In this document: piece by piece, positions 1-7,920 of the stretch
How the letters are laid out: each line of letters starts with the position of its first letter
How positions within the stretch are numbered: position 1 is the stretch's first letter
Assembly: GCA_038253825.1 (NCBI GenBank)
Contig: JBBSGT010000005.1
Coordinates: 1-54,177, forward strand
Length of the DNA stretch: 54,177 nucleotides
Origin: JACDET01 sp038253825
GTDB lineage: Bacteria; Patescibacteriota; Microgenomatia; Levybacterales; UBA12049
Direction: 5' to 3'
Position numbers and translations under genes: made by a program
Notes under the pieces: model-generated
Told to the model about the DNA's origin: nothing
The model's database searches: none
What the model saw: the letters and a program-made list of their open reading frames with translations, nothing else

Positions 1-96
1 GCAATCCGGCAATACACACTCCGCATACCCAACCAGCCTGAAGCTGAAGTTTTCTCCCAGCTAACACCTCTCCAGGAACAGCTTATGGGGCTCTAG
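1..96 (+). CDS. C-terminal tail of an unidentified protein (partial)
   Basis: An open frame enters from the left edge and ends at TAG 94-96, giving 31 residues that include YTLRIPNQPE and QLTPLQEQLM. The short Pro/Glu-rich ending is loosely reminiscent of transposase C-termini, but nothing diagnostic is visible and no inverted repeat was found next to it. It converges on the EamA gene at 134. The identity is a guess; only the open frame and stop are seen. Confidence 0.3.
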   Translation, partial: AIRQYTLRIPNQPEAEVFSQLTPLQEQLMGL

Positions 97-133
97 GCAT
101 CAATAGTTGTTTTGGGGTACCTAAACCGTGAAG

Positions 134-1012
134 TCAGGACGCCCATACACCTATCAACACAACAAGCGCCCCGAATAATTCTACCGGCACAATAAGTTCT
201 TGATAAAATACAAAACCGAGAACCGGTGCAAAAACATTTTCTAAAAGCAGTAATTGAGAAGCGGCAACTGCGTTGAGATGCTGGTAACCGAAATTTTGCA
301 ACGTGGCCGCAATGACATTTAAAATACCTCCCAAGACTAGACCACCTAATGCTATACTATTGCCAAAACTTCTAACATCCACCTTTTCTCCGGCAATCAT
401 CGCACAGACAAATGAAGTGAGAAACGCAAAAGCCATCACGACTGTCGCGATTTCAGTATTGTTTAACTGCTTTGAGAGAAATTTTCTCCCTAACACATAT
501 ATGCCAGCTCCTATTGCATACAAAAGCACATCCAATTCACCAATACCAAAATGACTAAAAACTGGTACCAACGATTTTGTCGCAAGGACGCAGACACCAT
601 AAAAGGAAAGGAGGAGGAAAAAGAACAATTTGGTTTTTAAGCGTTTCTGAAGGAAAATAATGCTGAAGAGAAAGACAAAAAATGGTGTGGTAGATCCAAT
701 GATAGCAATGTTCAGAAGCTTTGTATGCAATGCCCCCAGCGTTACAAAAATAACTGCCAATCCATAACCCAGTGAACCCATGACAAAAAGGATGAGCCAA
801 TCACGATGTGAGATAACTTTTATTTTTTTGTAGCTTATTGACCGCGAGAAGAAAAGTAGTAGTAATAAAAACCCCAATCCAATACGCAAATACACCTGTG
901 TCATCGGCGCAAATGCGACGCTCATCATTCGCACCGAGATATTAAGTACTGTATAGCTTAGTGCGACAAGACAAATTGCTCCAATTGCTTTCTTTTTTAC
1001 CGAAAGATTCAT
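134..1012 (-). CDS. EamA/DMT-family permease
   Basis: 292 residues with about ten hydrophobic segments, arranged as two repeats of five as in the drug/metabolite transporter (EamA) family. The first repeat begins near residue 8 with the typical start of alternating helices and short basic loops. The second starts after the polar stretch near residue 150 (FGIGELDVLLYAIGAG). These are inner-membrane exporters or importers of small metabolites, and the substrate cannot be read from sequence. A -10 box ends 6 nt before the ATG, so the mRNA is probably leaderless. A second, divergent EamA copy lies at 7006-7908. The C-terminus is short but not obviously truncated. Confidence 0.85.
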   Translation of the reverse strand: MNLSVKKKAIGAICLVALSYTVLNISVRMMSVAFAPMTQVYLRIGLGFLLLLLFFSRSISYKKIKVISHRDWLILFVMGSLGYGLAVIFVTLGALHTKLLNIAIIGSTTPFFVFLFSIIFLQKRLKTKLFFFLLLSFYGVCVLATKSLVPVFSHFGIGELDVLLYAIGAGIYVLGRKFLSKQLNNTEIATVVMAFAFLTSFVCAMIAGEKVDVRSFGNSIALGGLVLGGILNVIAATLQNFGYQHLNAVAASQLLLLENVFAPVLGFVFYQELIVPVELFGALVVLIGVWAS

Positions 1013-1018
1013 GGCTTT

Positions 1019-1024
1019 AGTATA
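1019..1024 (-). promoter_or_regulatory. -10 box of the EamA gene (leaderless start)
   Basis: TATACT preceded by TGG (an extended -10), with exactly 6 nt between it and the ATG at 1012. The expected transcription start is the A of the ATG. No good -35 is visible. Confidence 0.6.
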
Positions 1025-1113
1025 CCAGCTTACCTTTTATAAACATGAGTTTTCTTATAGAACTCTTACATTATCCTCTATACTTTCTTGTTCGTGACTG
1101 TTAAGCTTTACGC

Positions 1114-1848
1114 ATGAAGCAGCAAGCAACCATTTTTGCCGACCAAGACAATAAAGTAGAAAATCCCACAGAGCGAGTACAAAATAAAGATTCTGTTTCT
1201 CTCTCACGCGATGAATATAAAGAAATTATTAAAGAAGCCTACAAAGAAGGTGCTAAGGAGGCTACACAAAAAAATGACAAAGATCAAGAACCACCACCAC
1301 AACAACAAGATGATACGAGTGTAAATGAAACGTATGTAGAAAAAAAATCTCATCATGAAAAAGAAGGCAGGAAAGAAGCAGTAAAGAGTGAAGCACAAAA
1401 AATGGAAGAGAATAAACAACGGGTTAAAGCTATAACTGAACGCCAAGATATACAACTATTACGCGTTAAAACTCGATTTCCTTATAATCTTTTCCCTGAT
1501 ACGATCATCATTGATACAACGAAGGTAACAATTAGTAAAAAACAGTTTTTCTGGACGGAATCTATCACGACTATTCCCTTAAAAGATCTTTCTGACGTAA
1601 CAGTCCAAACTGCCTTGTTTGTGGCAAGTATTAGCATTAAATATATGCCACAAGCCTCAAGTCCAGGGATGCTTGAACCGGTTGTAGAATCAGTTACTTC
1701 CCTTCGACGTGAAGATGCCATACGTGCTAAAAATATTTTGAAAGGTGCACTCGTTGCGAAAGCCGAAGAAATAGATATCGCAAAGCTTTCACCGGATGAG
1801 GTAAAAACAGTAATCGAAAAATTCGGACAAAATGATGGGATCGAATAA
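1114..1848 (+). CDS. hypothetical protein, charged N-terminus plus PH-like C-terminal domain
   Basis: 244 residues in two parts. Residues 1 to about 110 are very hydrophilic, rich in Lys, Glu and Gln and predicted coil (DEYKEIIKEAYKEGAKEA). Residues 115-215 look like a bacterial PH-type beta domain: LLRVKTRFPYNLFPDTIIID, then KQFFWTESITTIPLKDLSDV. Similar strands occur in the PH-domain membrane proteins at 21225 and 47157, but this one has no membrane segment. It lies 20 nt upstream of the FemAB gene on the same strand. No function can be assigned; a membrane-peripheral or scaffold role is a guess. Confidence 0.6.
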   Translation: MKQQATIFADQDNKVENPTERVQNKDSVSLSRDEYKEIIKEAYKEGAKEATQKNDKDQEPPPQQQDDTSVNETYVEKKSHHEKEGRKEAVKSEAQKMEENKQRVKAITERQDIQLLRVKTRFPYNLFPDTIIIDTTKVTISKKQFFWTESITTIPLKDLSDVTVQTALFVASISIKYMPQASSPGMLEPVVESVTSLRREDAIRAKNILKGALVAKAEEIDIAKLSPDEVKTVIEKFGQNDGIE

Positions 1849-1856
1849 AACCATGC

Positions 1857-1862
1857 TACAAT
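1857..1862 (+). promoter_or_regulatory. -10 box of the FemAB gene (leaderless start)
   Basis: TACAAT with 6 nt before the ATG at 1869, again placing the predicted transcription start on the start codon. It overlaps the tail of the upstream gene's spacer, so the FemAB gene has its own promoter. Confidence 0.5.
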
Positions 1863-1868
1863 AGATGC

Positions 1869-2897
1869 ATGCACATACGACCAATTACCCCGCAAGACCG
1901 TGCCTCATATAACAAGATTGTCTCTCATCCATTACAGAGTTACGAATGGGGTGAATTTCGTGTCAAATCCGGCATAAAAGTTATCCGCCGAGGCATTTTT
2001 GCGGATAACAAACTCACTGCTGCTTTCCAATTAACCATTCACAAAATTCCCCATACCCCGTACACCATCGGGTATCTTCCAAAAGGCGAACTGCCAAACA
2101 AAGAAGTTATTGTTGAGCTTAAAAAAATTGGAAAAGAAGAGAAGTGCATTTTTATTCAGCTCGAACCAAATGTTATAAAATCCGTCAATGGAGCGCCGCA
2201 AACAAAGAGTAAATGGGATCTAAAAGAGCTTATTCCTGCAGCTCATCCACTTTTTACGCAGTATACGTTTGTCCTGGATCTTACCAAAACAGAAGATGAA
2301 CTTTTGCAAAATATGCATCAAAAATCCCGCTACAACATCAAAGTTGCCAAAAAGCATGAAGTAGAAGTTAAATTAGAAGAGACAGAAAAAGCTTTCAAAC
2401 AATATTGGCAGTTAACAGAAGAAACAACAAGACGACAGGGATTTTATGCACATACAAAACACTACCATCAATTGCAGTGGGAAACCTTTGGACACGATAC
2501 CGACTCGAAAAAACTTACCACGCATCTTTTTACGGCAACCTATGACAAAAAGGTTTTAACGACACTCCTCTTTTTTGTCTTTCACGATACGCTCTATTAT
2601 CCTTATGGAGCATCAAGCAATGTGCATCGTAATGTCATGCACTCAAATCTTGCGATGTGGGAAGGCATTCGTTTTGGACAGAAATTAGGACTGAAAAAAT
2701 TTGATATGTGGGGCGCCATGGAACCAAATCCGGATACCAAAGATCCATGGTTTGGCTTTCACAATTTCAAACAAAAATTTGGCCCAGACCACGTGGAATT
2801 CATCGGGAGTTATGATTTGGTAATTAACCCGTTACTTTATCAGGGATATAAGGTTGCTGATAAATTGAGGTGGTTATACCTGCATTTGAAAAAATAA
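1869..2897 (+). CDS. FemAB/FemX-type aminoacyltransferase (peptidoglycan interpeptide bridge)
   Basis: 342 residues of a GNAT-fold Fem transferase, which adds an amino acid from aminoacyl-tRNA to the lipid II stem peptide at the cytoplasmic membrane face. Recognisable parts are PLQSYEWGEFR near residue 20, the conserved region MHQKSRYNIKVAKKHEVEV (about 150-168), the second GNAT half YYPYGASSNVHRNVMHSNLAMWE (about 240-262), and the C-terminal FDMWGAMEPN and GFHNFKQKFG motifs. The length fits single-residue-adding FemX-like enzymes without the long coiled-coil arm. PBP1A at 41166 is the other visible cell-wall enzyme. The family call is firm, but the amino acid added is unknown. Confidence 0.88.
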   Translation: MHIRPITPQDRASYNKIVSHPLQSYEWGEFRVKSGIKVIRRGIFADNKLTAAFQLTIHKIPHTPYTIGYLPKGELPNKEVIVELKKIGKEEKCIFIQLEPNVIKSVNGAPQTKSKWDLKELIPAAHPLFTQYTFVLDLTKTEDELLQNMHQKSRYNIKVAKKHEVEVKLEETEKAFKQYWQLTEETTRRQGFYAHTKHYHQLQWETFGHDTDSKKLTTHLFTATYDKKVLTTLLFFVFHDTLYYPYGASSNVHRNVMHSNLAMWEGIRFGQKLGLKKFDMWGAMEPNPDTKDPWFGFHNFKQKFGPDHVEFIGSYDLVINPLLYQGYKVADKLRWLYLHLKK

Positions 2898-2902
2898 ATT
2901 CT

Positions 2903-3442
2903 TTATTCTTTATTCTTCTTATGCTTGGGTATTTCGTAAACATACACCTCATTTTTCTTATCTTCTGCAATAAGGGGTAAATCGATTTTATAGACAAAAG
3001 TCACTATTCGGGTTCCGGGTTTTAGTTCTTTTATGAGTTTCGGTTTGAGGCGTGCTAAGGTTTTGGGAATAAGATACATAACGACAACCGTTGCGTCCGA
3101 TATATCCATGGCAAAAAAATCTTTGCGTTGGACAGTAATCTTACTTTGTAATTTTTTCAACCACACTCGACACTTTGCAATAAATACTCGAGACGGATCA
3201 ATCTCAACGCCAACTCCTCTCGCGCCATATTCTGTTGCTGCGGTAATCAACAACGTCCCATCTCCGCAGCCTAAATCATAAACCACGTCGCTCTTTTTTA
3301 TTCTTGCCAGCTTGCATTGAATAGATGCGATCTGATGATCTGTCCGCCACCACGGTGACCAGGGACTATCAGGTGGCCACAACATTGAGAGGAGAAAAAG
3401 CAGAATGACAATAATAATCGCGCAGATAATAAGAACGAACAT
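2903..3442 (-). CDS. membrane-anchored class I SAM-dependent methyltransferase
   Basis: 179 residues. Residues 1-20 form one hydrophobic N-terminal anchor, followed by a Trp/Pro-rich linker. The Rossmann methyltransferase motif I is VVYDLGCGDGTLLI (about 55-68), with the acidic motif II VGVEIDPSRV and motif IV VVMYLIPKTLARLKPKL. This small membrane-tethered type is common in CPR-like genomes, and the substrate is unknown. It starts 6 nt after the stop of a possible 40-aa membrane peptide (3449-3571), which suggests co-transcription. It converges on the FemAB gene with only 5 nt between the stops. Confidence 0.82.
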   Translation of the reverse strand: MFVLIICAIIIVILLFLLSMLWPPDSPWSPWWRTDHQIASIQCKLARIKKSDVVYDLGCGDGTLLITAATEYGARGVGVEIDPSRVFIAKCRVWLKKLQSKITVQRKDFFAMDISDATVVVMYLIPKTLARLKPKLIKELKPGTRIVTFVYKIDLPLIAEDKKNEVYVYEIPKHKKNKE

Positions 3443-3448
3443 AAAAAT

Positions 3449-3571
3449 TTAGTGGACAACCACTTGTCCAGCATGGGAAGCAAATATATGTTTAATAGAA
3501 ATAAATCCAAAGAAGAAAATTATAATGGATAAAGCAAGAAGCGCGCTGATAGGTTCTATTCTTATTTTCAC
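3449..3571 (-). CDS. possible 40-aa single-span membrane peptide
   Basis: A GTG-initiated frame of 40 codons: a basic start (KIRIEP), one strong hydrophobic segment (SALLALSIIIFFFGFISI) and a short polar tail (KHIFASHAGQVVVH). TAAAAT lies 5 nt before the GTG, matching the leaderless pattern elsewhere in the window. The stop lies just before the methyltransferase start (6 nt). The last codons overlap a perfect 7-bp inverted repeat (3453-3470). Basic head, membrane span and operon position support reality; its small size and lack of a known family keep confidence moderate. Confidence 0.45.
   Translation of the reverse strand: MKIRIEPISALLALSIIIFFFGFISIKHIFASHAGQVVVH
3453..3470. repeat. perfect inverted repeat, 7-bp arms with 4-nt loop
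   Basis: TGGACAA, CCAC, TTGTCCA. It sits directly upstream of the methyltransferase start and has no T-run, so it is more like an operator or a small RNA hairpin than a terminator. Confidence 0.5.
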
Positions 3572-3625
3572 TGTATATTTTAATAATCAAGTATTTTAGT
3601 CATTTTGTCAATGATAAAATAATTT

Positions 3626-5269
3626 TCAACTACCGGGAATAGTAGTAATTTTAACCTCAATTGGCTGATTATTGGTTATTTTGTACTGATAGAATGCATT
3701 AGTATAGTTTGGATTGAGATGATAAGCGTTATTGATTGCTGCTTTGGCATCATCAATATCCTTTTGTCTATATGCTTCAATTGCAAGATACAGCCATAAC
3801 TTATCATCATTCGGATATTTCTTCAGGATATTTGTGAGTAATGCACTATTGTCTTTCGGATTTCCGCTGACCAAGGTTAATCCTCCTAAATTCTCATAAG
3901 TCATATAAAAATCTCCATATTTCAAGGCTTGTAAATATGTCTCTTTTGCTTTTTTATAGTTTTTCTCATTTGTATATATTGTTCCCAATGTATTGATATT
4001 TGTATAGAAAGGAAAATCACTTATTGATTTTTCTGCATATATTTTAGCTTCCTTAAATCTTTCTTGTCTTGTGAGATTTATGCTCACCATATTTTCCAGA
4101 TAATAGTTATTATGAGAAACTGTACTGTCGTGAGACACTAAGGTAAACTCATCCCGCCAATCAAAACTTCTTGCAAAAGTTCGTGCACTAAATATAAGAA
4201 TGAGAATTACCATAAGCGTTATTGCGAATGCCTTATGAACTTTACTAGTTGCAACACTTAAAACAACCCCAAGCATGCCAAGGACTCCCACAATAGGGAA
4301 ATAAAACCATCGTTCCGCAACGGTTGCATCCAGAGGAAATAATTGCAGATGGAGACATATACCAACGAAAAACCATCCTAAGAAAAAAGTATACAGTTTA
4401 AAATAGGTATGCATTCTTTTTTTGTAGAGTATAAACGCGATTGCTATCAGCAAAGCAATAACCAATAGATCAATACATAAGGGGAGGAAAAAATTGGCAA
4501 ACCCTATCTGAATGTAAACCCACTGGTAGGATGAGGAAAGATAAAGTGGGTAAATAAATTGTTTAATGTAAAATAAAAACATCGGTGGAATATTGATTAA
4601 CCGTTCTGAGAGACTGAGCCTGTCTATTGGGGCACTTGCAGCCTTAGAAAGCATTCCTATCGCATTTAGTCGTAACAAAACATAACAAACAAATAGACAG
4701 ACAGAAGATAGAAGCATGAACTTAAAATATTTAGGTTTAAATAAGTAAGAATAGATAATTGAAGTAACGATAAAGACGATACCCGTTTCCTTGGATAACA
4801 AAGAAAAAAATAAAGAAACTATTACCAAAACAAGCGCCTTCTTTGATTTAATAATTGTTAGTAGATAAAATGCTATAATACCAAAGAAGAAAAACAAAAT
4901 ATCTTGAGCATCAGCAATATAGAATACTGTTTCAGAGTTGATTGGATGGATTAAAAAGACAAGGCTTAAAAAGAAAGCTATAGAATTCTTAAAAAATCTT
5001 TTGAAAAGAAGAAATACGAAGCATGTATTAATAATATGGAGAAGCAATTGAAAAAAATGGAATGCAAAGGGAGTTGCACCAAAAAAAGTATAGATAAGTG
5101 AAAAAAAGGTTGTTAGTAAAGGTTTGTAATATACTCCAGTAAGACTGGTTGCTCCTCCGTTATAGAACGTACTACCTGTGAAAAAACTGAAAATATTAAC
5201 TATTGAATGGACATATACATTATCAACAATCTGTTGCGTATCATCCAAAACAAAACCATTAAAAAGCAT
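3626..5269 (-). CDS. TPR-containing multi-span GT-C-like membrane protein (TMTC-like), N-terminus frameshifted
   Basis: 547 residues from the first ATG, with about ten membrane spans followed by TPR-like helices. The N-terminal loop carries the LDD pair (GFVLDDTQQIVDN) typical of GT-C glycosyltransferases and of the TMTC/DUF1736 type, and then YYKPLLTTFFSLIYTFFG. From about residue 400, helices such as NTLGTIYTNEKNYKKAKETY and LWLYLAIEAYRQKDIDDAKA read as TPR units, ending outside the membrane. The frame continues upstream of this ATG into another membrane helix (HWIIFIGLIVYAN), but an in-frame TGA at 5348-5350 blocks it. An ATG at 5387 opens the neighbouring frame and meets this one at a T6C4 run near 5327-5336. 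The likely intact protein is about 586 residues with a one-base error or mutation there. Confidence 0.72.
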   Translation of the reverse strand: MLFNGFVLDDTQQIVDNVYVHSIVNIFSFFTGSTFYNGGATSLTGVYYKPLLTTFFSLIYTFFGATPFAFHFFQLLLHIINTCFVFLLFKRFFKNSIAFFLSLVFLIHPINSETVFYIADAQDILFFFFGIIAFYLLTIIKSKKALVLVIVSLFFSLLSKETGIVFIVTSIIYSYLFKPKYFKFMLLSSVCLFVCYVLLRLNAIGMLSKAASAPIDRLSLSERLINIPPMFLFYIKQFIYPLYLSSSYQWVYIQIGFANFFLPLCIDLLVIALLIAIAFILYKKRMHTYFKLYTFFLGWFFVGICLHLQLFPLDATVAERWFYFPIVGVLGMLGVVLSVATSKVHKAFAITLMVILILIFSARTFARSFDWRDEFTLVSHDSTVSHNNYYLENMVSINLTRQERFKEAKIYAEKSISDFPFYTNINTLGTIYTNEKNYKKAKETYLQALKYGDFYMTYENLGGLTLVSGNPKDNSALLTNILKKYPNDDKLWLYLAIEAYRQKDIDDAKAAINNAYHLNPNYTNAFYQYKITNNQPIEVKITTIPGS

Positions 5270-5398
5270 ATTTGCATAAACAATTAATCCAATAAAGATT
5301 ATCCAGTGAATTGCTTTAGAAGTCGTTACGGGGAAAAAATAGGCTTCTCAAAGAAAAATCAGATTCCTGCTGCTCATAAGAGGACATGCTACTATGAT

Positions 5399-5404
5399 AG
5401 TATA
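5399..5404 (-). promoter_or_regulatory. -10 box upstream of the TMTC-like gene
   Basis: TATACT 11 nt before the ATG at 5387, which would be the true start of the TMTC-like gene if the T6C4 frameshift near 5330 is repaired. No gene other than this N-terminal extension is seen between 5270 and 5530. Confidence 0.4.
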
Positions 5405-5530
5405 CTCACCGATTGAATTACAATGAACAGGCAGATATCAAATAAACTAGACAAATTTTCTCATTATTCTGGAGGATAAATGTACCAACAAGCGTGCAGT
5501 TGCAACACTTTGAGAGGCTAAATGAGATAG

Positions 5531-5851
5531 CTAATAACCTATTATTTTCCCAATAATTTCGCTCCGCCTTATCATACCAAATTCTCGGCTATCTGTGCTG
5601 TAGTGCTTGTTATCTCCGATGACAAAATAGTGCTGGTTTTCTATTTTGGTGATCCGTTTTATCAGCACTTTTCCATCTCGCGGATCTTTTAGGGCAACTC
5701 CATCTCCTACTTTGGGTTTATGAAACATATAAGCTAAGCGGTTCACCAAAACATGATCGCCATCCAGCAGAGTAGGGAACATACTATTACCTAATATGCT
5801 GTAGTTGTAAATTGGAAAGTAAAAAAAAATCTTTTTGAAGAAATGGATCAC
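5531..5851 (-). CDS. sodX: nickel-type superoxide dismutase maturation protease (S24/S26 fold)
   Basis: 106 residues with the signal-peptidase-like fold. The catalytic Ser lies in LGNSMFPTLLDGDHVLVNR (about 21-39), the general-base Lys in GKVLIKRITKI (about 60-70), and the closing motif is VIGDNKHYSTDSREFGMI. It is short, like the dedicated SodX proteases that trim the NiSOD precursor so that His1 becomes the free N-terminus. Its ATG overlaps the sodN stop (ATGA, 5848-5851), so the two are translationally coupled, and this fixes the role. A generic type I signal peptidase is the alternative, but the pairing with sodN makes that unlikely. Confidence 0.9.
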   Translation of the reverse strand: MIHFFKKIFFYFPIYNYSILGNSMFPTLLDGDHVLVNRLAYMFHKPKVGDGVALKDPRDGKVLIKRITKIENQHYFVIGDNKHYSTDSREFGMIRRSEIIGKIIGY

Positions 5852-6261
5852 TTTGCTGCTTTTGTTTTATTAAAAATATCAGTAATTTCTGTTATGAGAT
5901 CGAGCAATTTCTGTCCCTCCGCAGGATCAACTGTTTTCTTTGTCTGTCCTGCTTGTTTGGTAGCTCGCCAGAAAAGATCGTGAAGGTCTGGAAATTTTTC
6001 TAGGTGTTCCGGCTTGAAGTAATCTGTCCAAAGAACCCATAAATGATGTTTTACCAGTTCTGCCCTTTCTTCCTTAATAAAAATCGCTCTGATCTTTTGG
6101 TCTTCCTCATGAAGATCTGCATACTTTTTCATAATCATATGCACACTTTCTGCTTCAATTCTTGCCTGTGCCGGATCATAAATGCCACAAGGAAGATCAC
6201 AATGGGCATAGGCTGTCTGGGTGGGAAGAAATTTTGCGAAGAAGGCAATTATTACGTTCAT
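5848..6261 (-). CDS. sodN: nickel-containing superoxide dismutase precursor
   Basis: 137 residues: a 19-residue hydrophobic leader ending AYA, then the nickel hook HCDLPCGIYDPAQARIEAES with His1, Cys2 and Cys6 as nickel ligands. The following four-helix-bundle part (MKKYADLHEE to IFNKTKAAK) gives a mature chain of about 118 residues, the normal NiSOD length. It disproportionates superoxide. The start is the ATG at 6261, not the upstream TTG at 6297. That TTG belongs to a TTGCAA -35 element, and a TATTAT -10 lies 7 nt before the ATG. The leader looks export-competent, but the final location is uncertain. No nickel transporter is visible in the window. Confidence 0.95.
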   Translation of the reverse strand: MNVIIAFFAKFLPTQTAYAHCDLPCGIYDPAQARIEAESVHMIMKKYADLHEEDQKIRAIFIKEERAELVKHHLWVLWTDYFKPEHLEKFPDLHDLFWRATKQAGQTKKTVDPAEGQKLLDLITEITDIFNKTKAAK

Positions 6262-6268
6262 TATGATG

Positions 6269-6297
6269 ATAATACTGCTTTGCCGAAAAGATTGCAA
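6269..6297 (-). promoter_or_regulatory. sodN promoter
   Basis: TTGCAA (6292-6297), a 17-nt spacer and TATTAT (6269-6274), then 7 nt to the sodN ATG. A transcript starting here would be leaderless and would carry sodN and sodX. Confidence 0.6.
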
Positions 6298-6322
6298 GTT
6301 ATAAATCAGTAAGAAACCTTGG

Positions 6323-6934
6323 TTACCTTTGGGTTGCTAGGGTATTTGCCAATTTATCGGCTCGTTCGTTATTCGGATCCCCTGAATGTCCTAAGACTTT
6401 TACATATTCCACAGACAAACCATTATCGGCAATTGTCTGAGCAATACTATGGAAAATCTCTGCATTTTGTTTGACTTTGTCAGGAGTTTTTTGCAAATTA
6501 AAGAGACTGATTTGGCTGTCTGTATAGAGTTTAACTCTTTTATGTCCCTTTTCTGCTGCCCATACCAACGCGTTATAAATTGCCAGACCTTCCGCTACAT
6601 TATTCGTCTGCTTTCCCTCAACTCGTCCGGCCCGCTCAGTTTTGCCACTGACAAATGCCCATGCCGCTCTCGCATTCGGTGTCCCATTGGAGACGCATGC
6701 CCCATCAGTCCAAATCTCCGCATCAAAAGCCGCGGAATTTGTGTTCAATGAGCCCAAAAATAGGGGAGTGGTTTGAGCATTCATAACTTTAAATTCATCA
6801 CTGTGATACAATTTGCGACAATTATTGCAGTAATAGTATGCAGAATAATAATAAGGCTTTTTTAATTGTTCAGCAGTTCGTTTGGTTAATTTTTTTACCA
6901 AAGGTGATCCACAATTTTTACAAATATCACTCAT
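6323..6934 (-). CDS. rnhA: RNase HI with N-terminal zinc ribbon
   Basis: 203 residues. Residues 1-50 hold two CxxC pairs (CKNCGSP and CNNCRKLYH), a zinc-ribbon module. The RNase H domain follows from about residue 70. The four acidic catalytic residues are seen in IWTDGACV, NNVAEGLAIY, LYTDSQIS and NERADKLAN, followed by a C-terminal helix. It cleaves RNA in RNA-DNA hybrids (R-loops, primers). The zinc ribbon replaces the hybrid-binding domain found in some relatives and is presumably for nucleic-acid binding. TATAAT lies about 31 nt upstream, and GGGAAGG could serve as a ribosome-binding site, though it is rather far from the ATG. Confidence 0.9.
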   Translation of the reverse strand: MSDICKNCGSPLVKKLTKRTAEQLKKPYYYSAYYYCNNCRKLYHSDEFKVMNAQTTPLFLGSLNTNSAAFDAEIWTDGACVSNGTPNARAAWAFVSGKTERAGRVEGKQTNNVAEGLAIYNALVWAAEKGHKRVKLYTDSQISLFNLQKTPDKVKQNAEIFHSIAQTIADNGLSVEYVKVLGHSGDPNNERADKLANTLATQR

Positions 6935-7005
6935 AATTTATCATGTACCTTCCCAATTTCCAACCATTATACCATTGAATTGTGACGAACAGGGGAGATT
7001 GAAAC

Positions 7006-7908
7006 TTAAAGAACATTCTTCTCACCTTTTTCTTTAAAATGAACAACTGACAAAAATATGAGTCCTCCTAATATAAGGATAACTCCTATATATTGCTGCA
7101 GTATTGGAACTTCTTTCAGAAAAAGGATGGATGCGGAAAAAGCCACAATGACCGAAAAAGGCATTATTGCAGTTACTTTTGCTAACGCTAATCTTCTTAA
7201 CGCCTGATAAGCAAGAAACATATCTAAAAAAGTGTAGAAACCAAATAAAAGCATAGAAGTATCATTTTTAGATGAAAAGAGTTCTTTATATGCAGAATGA
7301 TGTATGCCTAATGCAATACTGGTAACTAACAACCCACCATAAAAAAGTCTCGCTGCAGGAACGATATTGGTATTTTTTAATTTGGGTAATACTTTCTTTG
7401 CAAAAAGATGAGACGTCTGAAAGAACAATAACGCAATAAGAATAAATATATCCCCAAGGTTTATTCCACTTACACCCTTAAAAACCACCACCCCAGCTCC
7501 GAGAACCATAAGCAGTGTACCGATTAATTGGCCTCTCCCGATTATTTCATTAAGAAAGATACTGCTCAGGATGAGAGAATAAATAGGTTCCAATTGGAGT
7601 AAAAGACTCGTATTGATACCACTTGTTAAGCTTGCCCCAGTAAAGAAGAACGACATGCCGATGCCACTGAAAACAGCTACTCCCAGAAGATAAAAGAGAT
7701 ATTTTTTGCGATAGATCTCTCTCATCTCGTTTTTAACCCCAAGATACAGCAAGAGAGGAAGAGACCCAATAAGCATCGTTATCCCACCAAAAAGAAGCGG
7801 ATCTATGGTAATAACGAAATAATGAGAGAAAACGGGAAAGAGACCATAGGTAATTGCTGCCAGAATTGCAATAAAAAACCCCTCTGAATGATCATTACGA
7901 ATAGCCAT
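7006..7908 (-). CDS. EamA/DMT-family permease
   Basis: 300 residues, ten hydrophobic segments in two five-helix halves, with the recurrent EamA features AAITYGLFPVFSHYF at the start and SLILSSIFLNEIIGRGQLIGTLLMVLGAGVVV closing the first half. It is a separate paralogue of the permease at 134-1012 and not a close duplicate. The basic C-terminus (HFKEKGEKNVL) is cytoplasmic. The substrate is unknown. TATAAT lies 6 nt before the start codon. The upstream neighbour is a dead Clp ATPase gene, so the promoter lies in the 3' end of that pseudogene. Confidence 0.87.
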   Translation of the reverse strand: MAIRNDHSEGFFIAILAAITYGLFPVFSHYFVITIDPLLFGGITMLIGSLPLLLYLGVKNEMREIYRKKYLFYLLGVAVFSGIGMSFFFTGASLTSGINTSLLLQLEPIYSLILSSIFLNEIIGRGQLIGTLLMVLGAGVVVFKGVSGINLGDIFILIALLFFQTSHLFAKKVLPKLKNTNIVPAARLFYGGLLVTSIALGIHHSAYKELFSSKNDTSMLLFGFYTFLDMFLAYQALRRLALAKVTAIMPFSVIVAFSASILFLKEVPILQQYIGVILILGGLIFLSVVHFKEKGEKNVL

Positions 7909-7914
7909 ATTGTT

Positions 7915-7920
7915 ATTATA
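7915..7920 (-). promoter_or_regulatory. -10 box of the second EamA gene (leaderless start)
   Basis: TATAAT, 6 nt before the ATG at 7908. A weak TGTAAA -35 lies 17 nt further upstream (7938-7943). Confidence 0.6.

Noticed and set aside
1482..1895. 137-codon minus-strand frame across the PH-like gene
   Set aside because: Antisense shadow; the plus strand has the better start, promoter spacing and domain pattern.
5348..5350. In-frame TGA in the TMTC-like gene read as an amino acid (alternative code)
   Set aside because: Several genes in this window end with TGA directly before or overlapping the next start (for example nrdR at 31185), and the first EamA gene ends with TGA. A frameshift at the adjacent homopolymer explains the locus better.
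6262..6297. TTG start at 6297 for sodN
   Set aside because: This TTG is part of a TTGCAA -35 box; the -10 and the ATG at 6261 follow at correct spacing and give a normal leader before the nickel hook.
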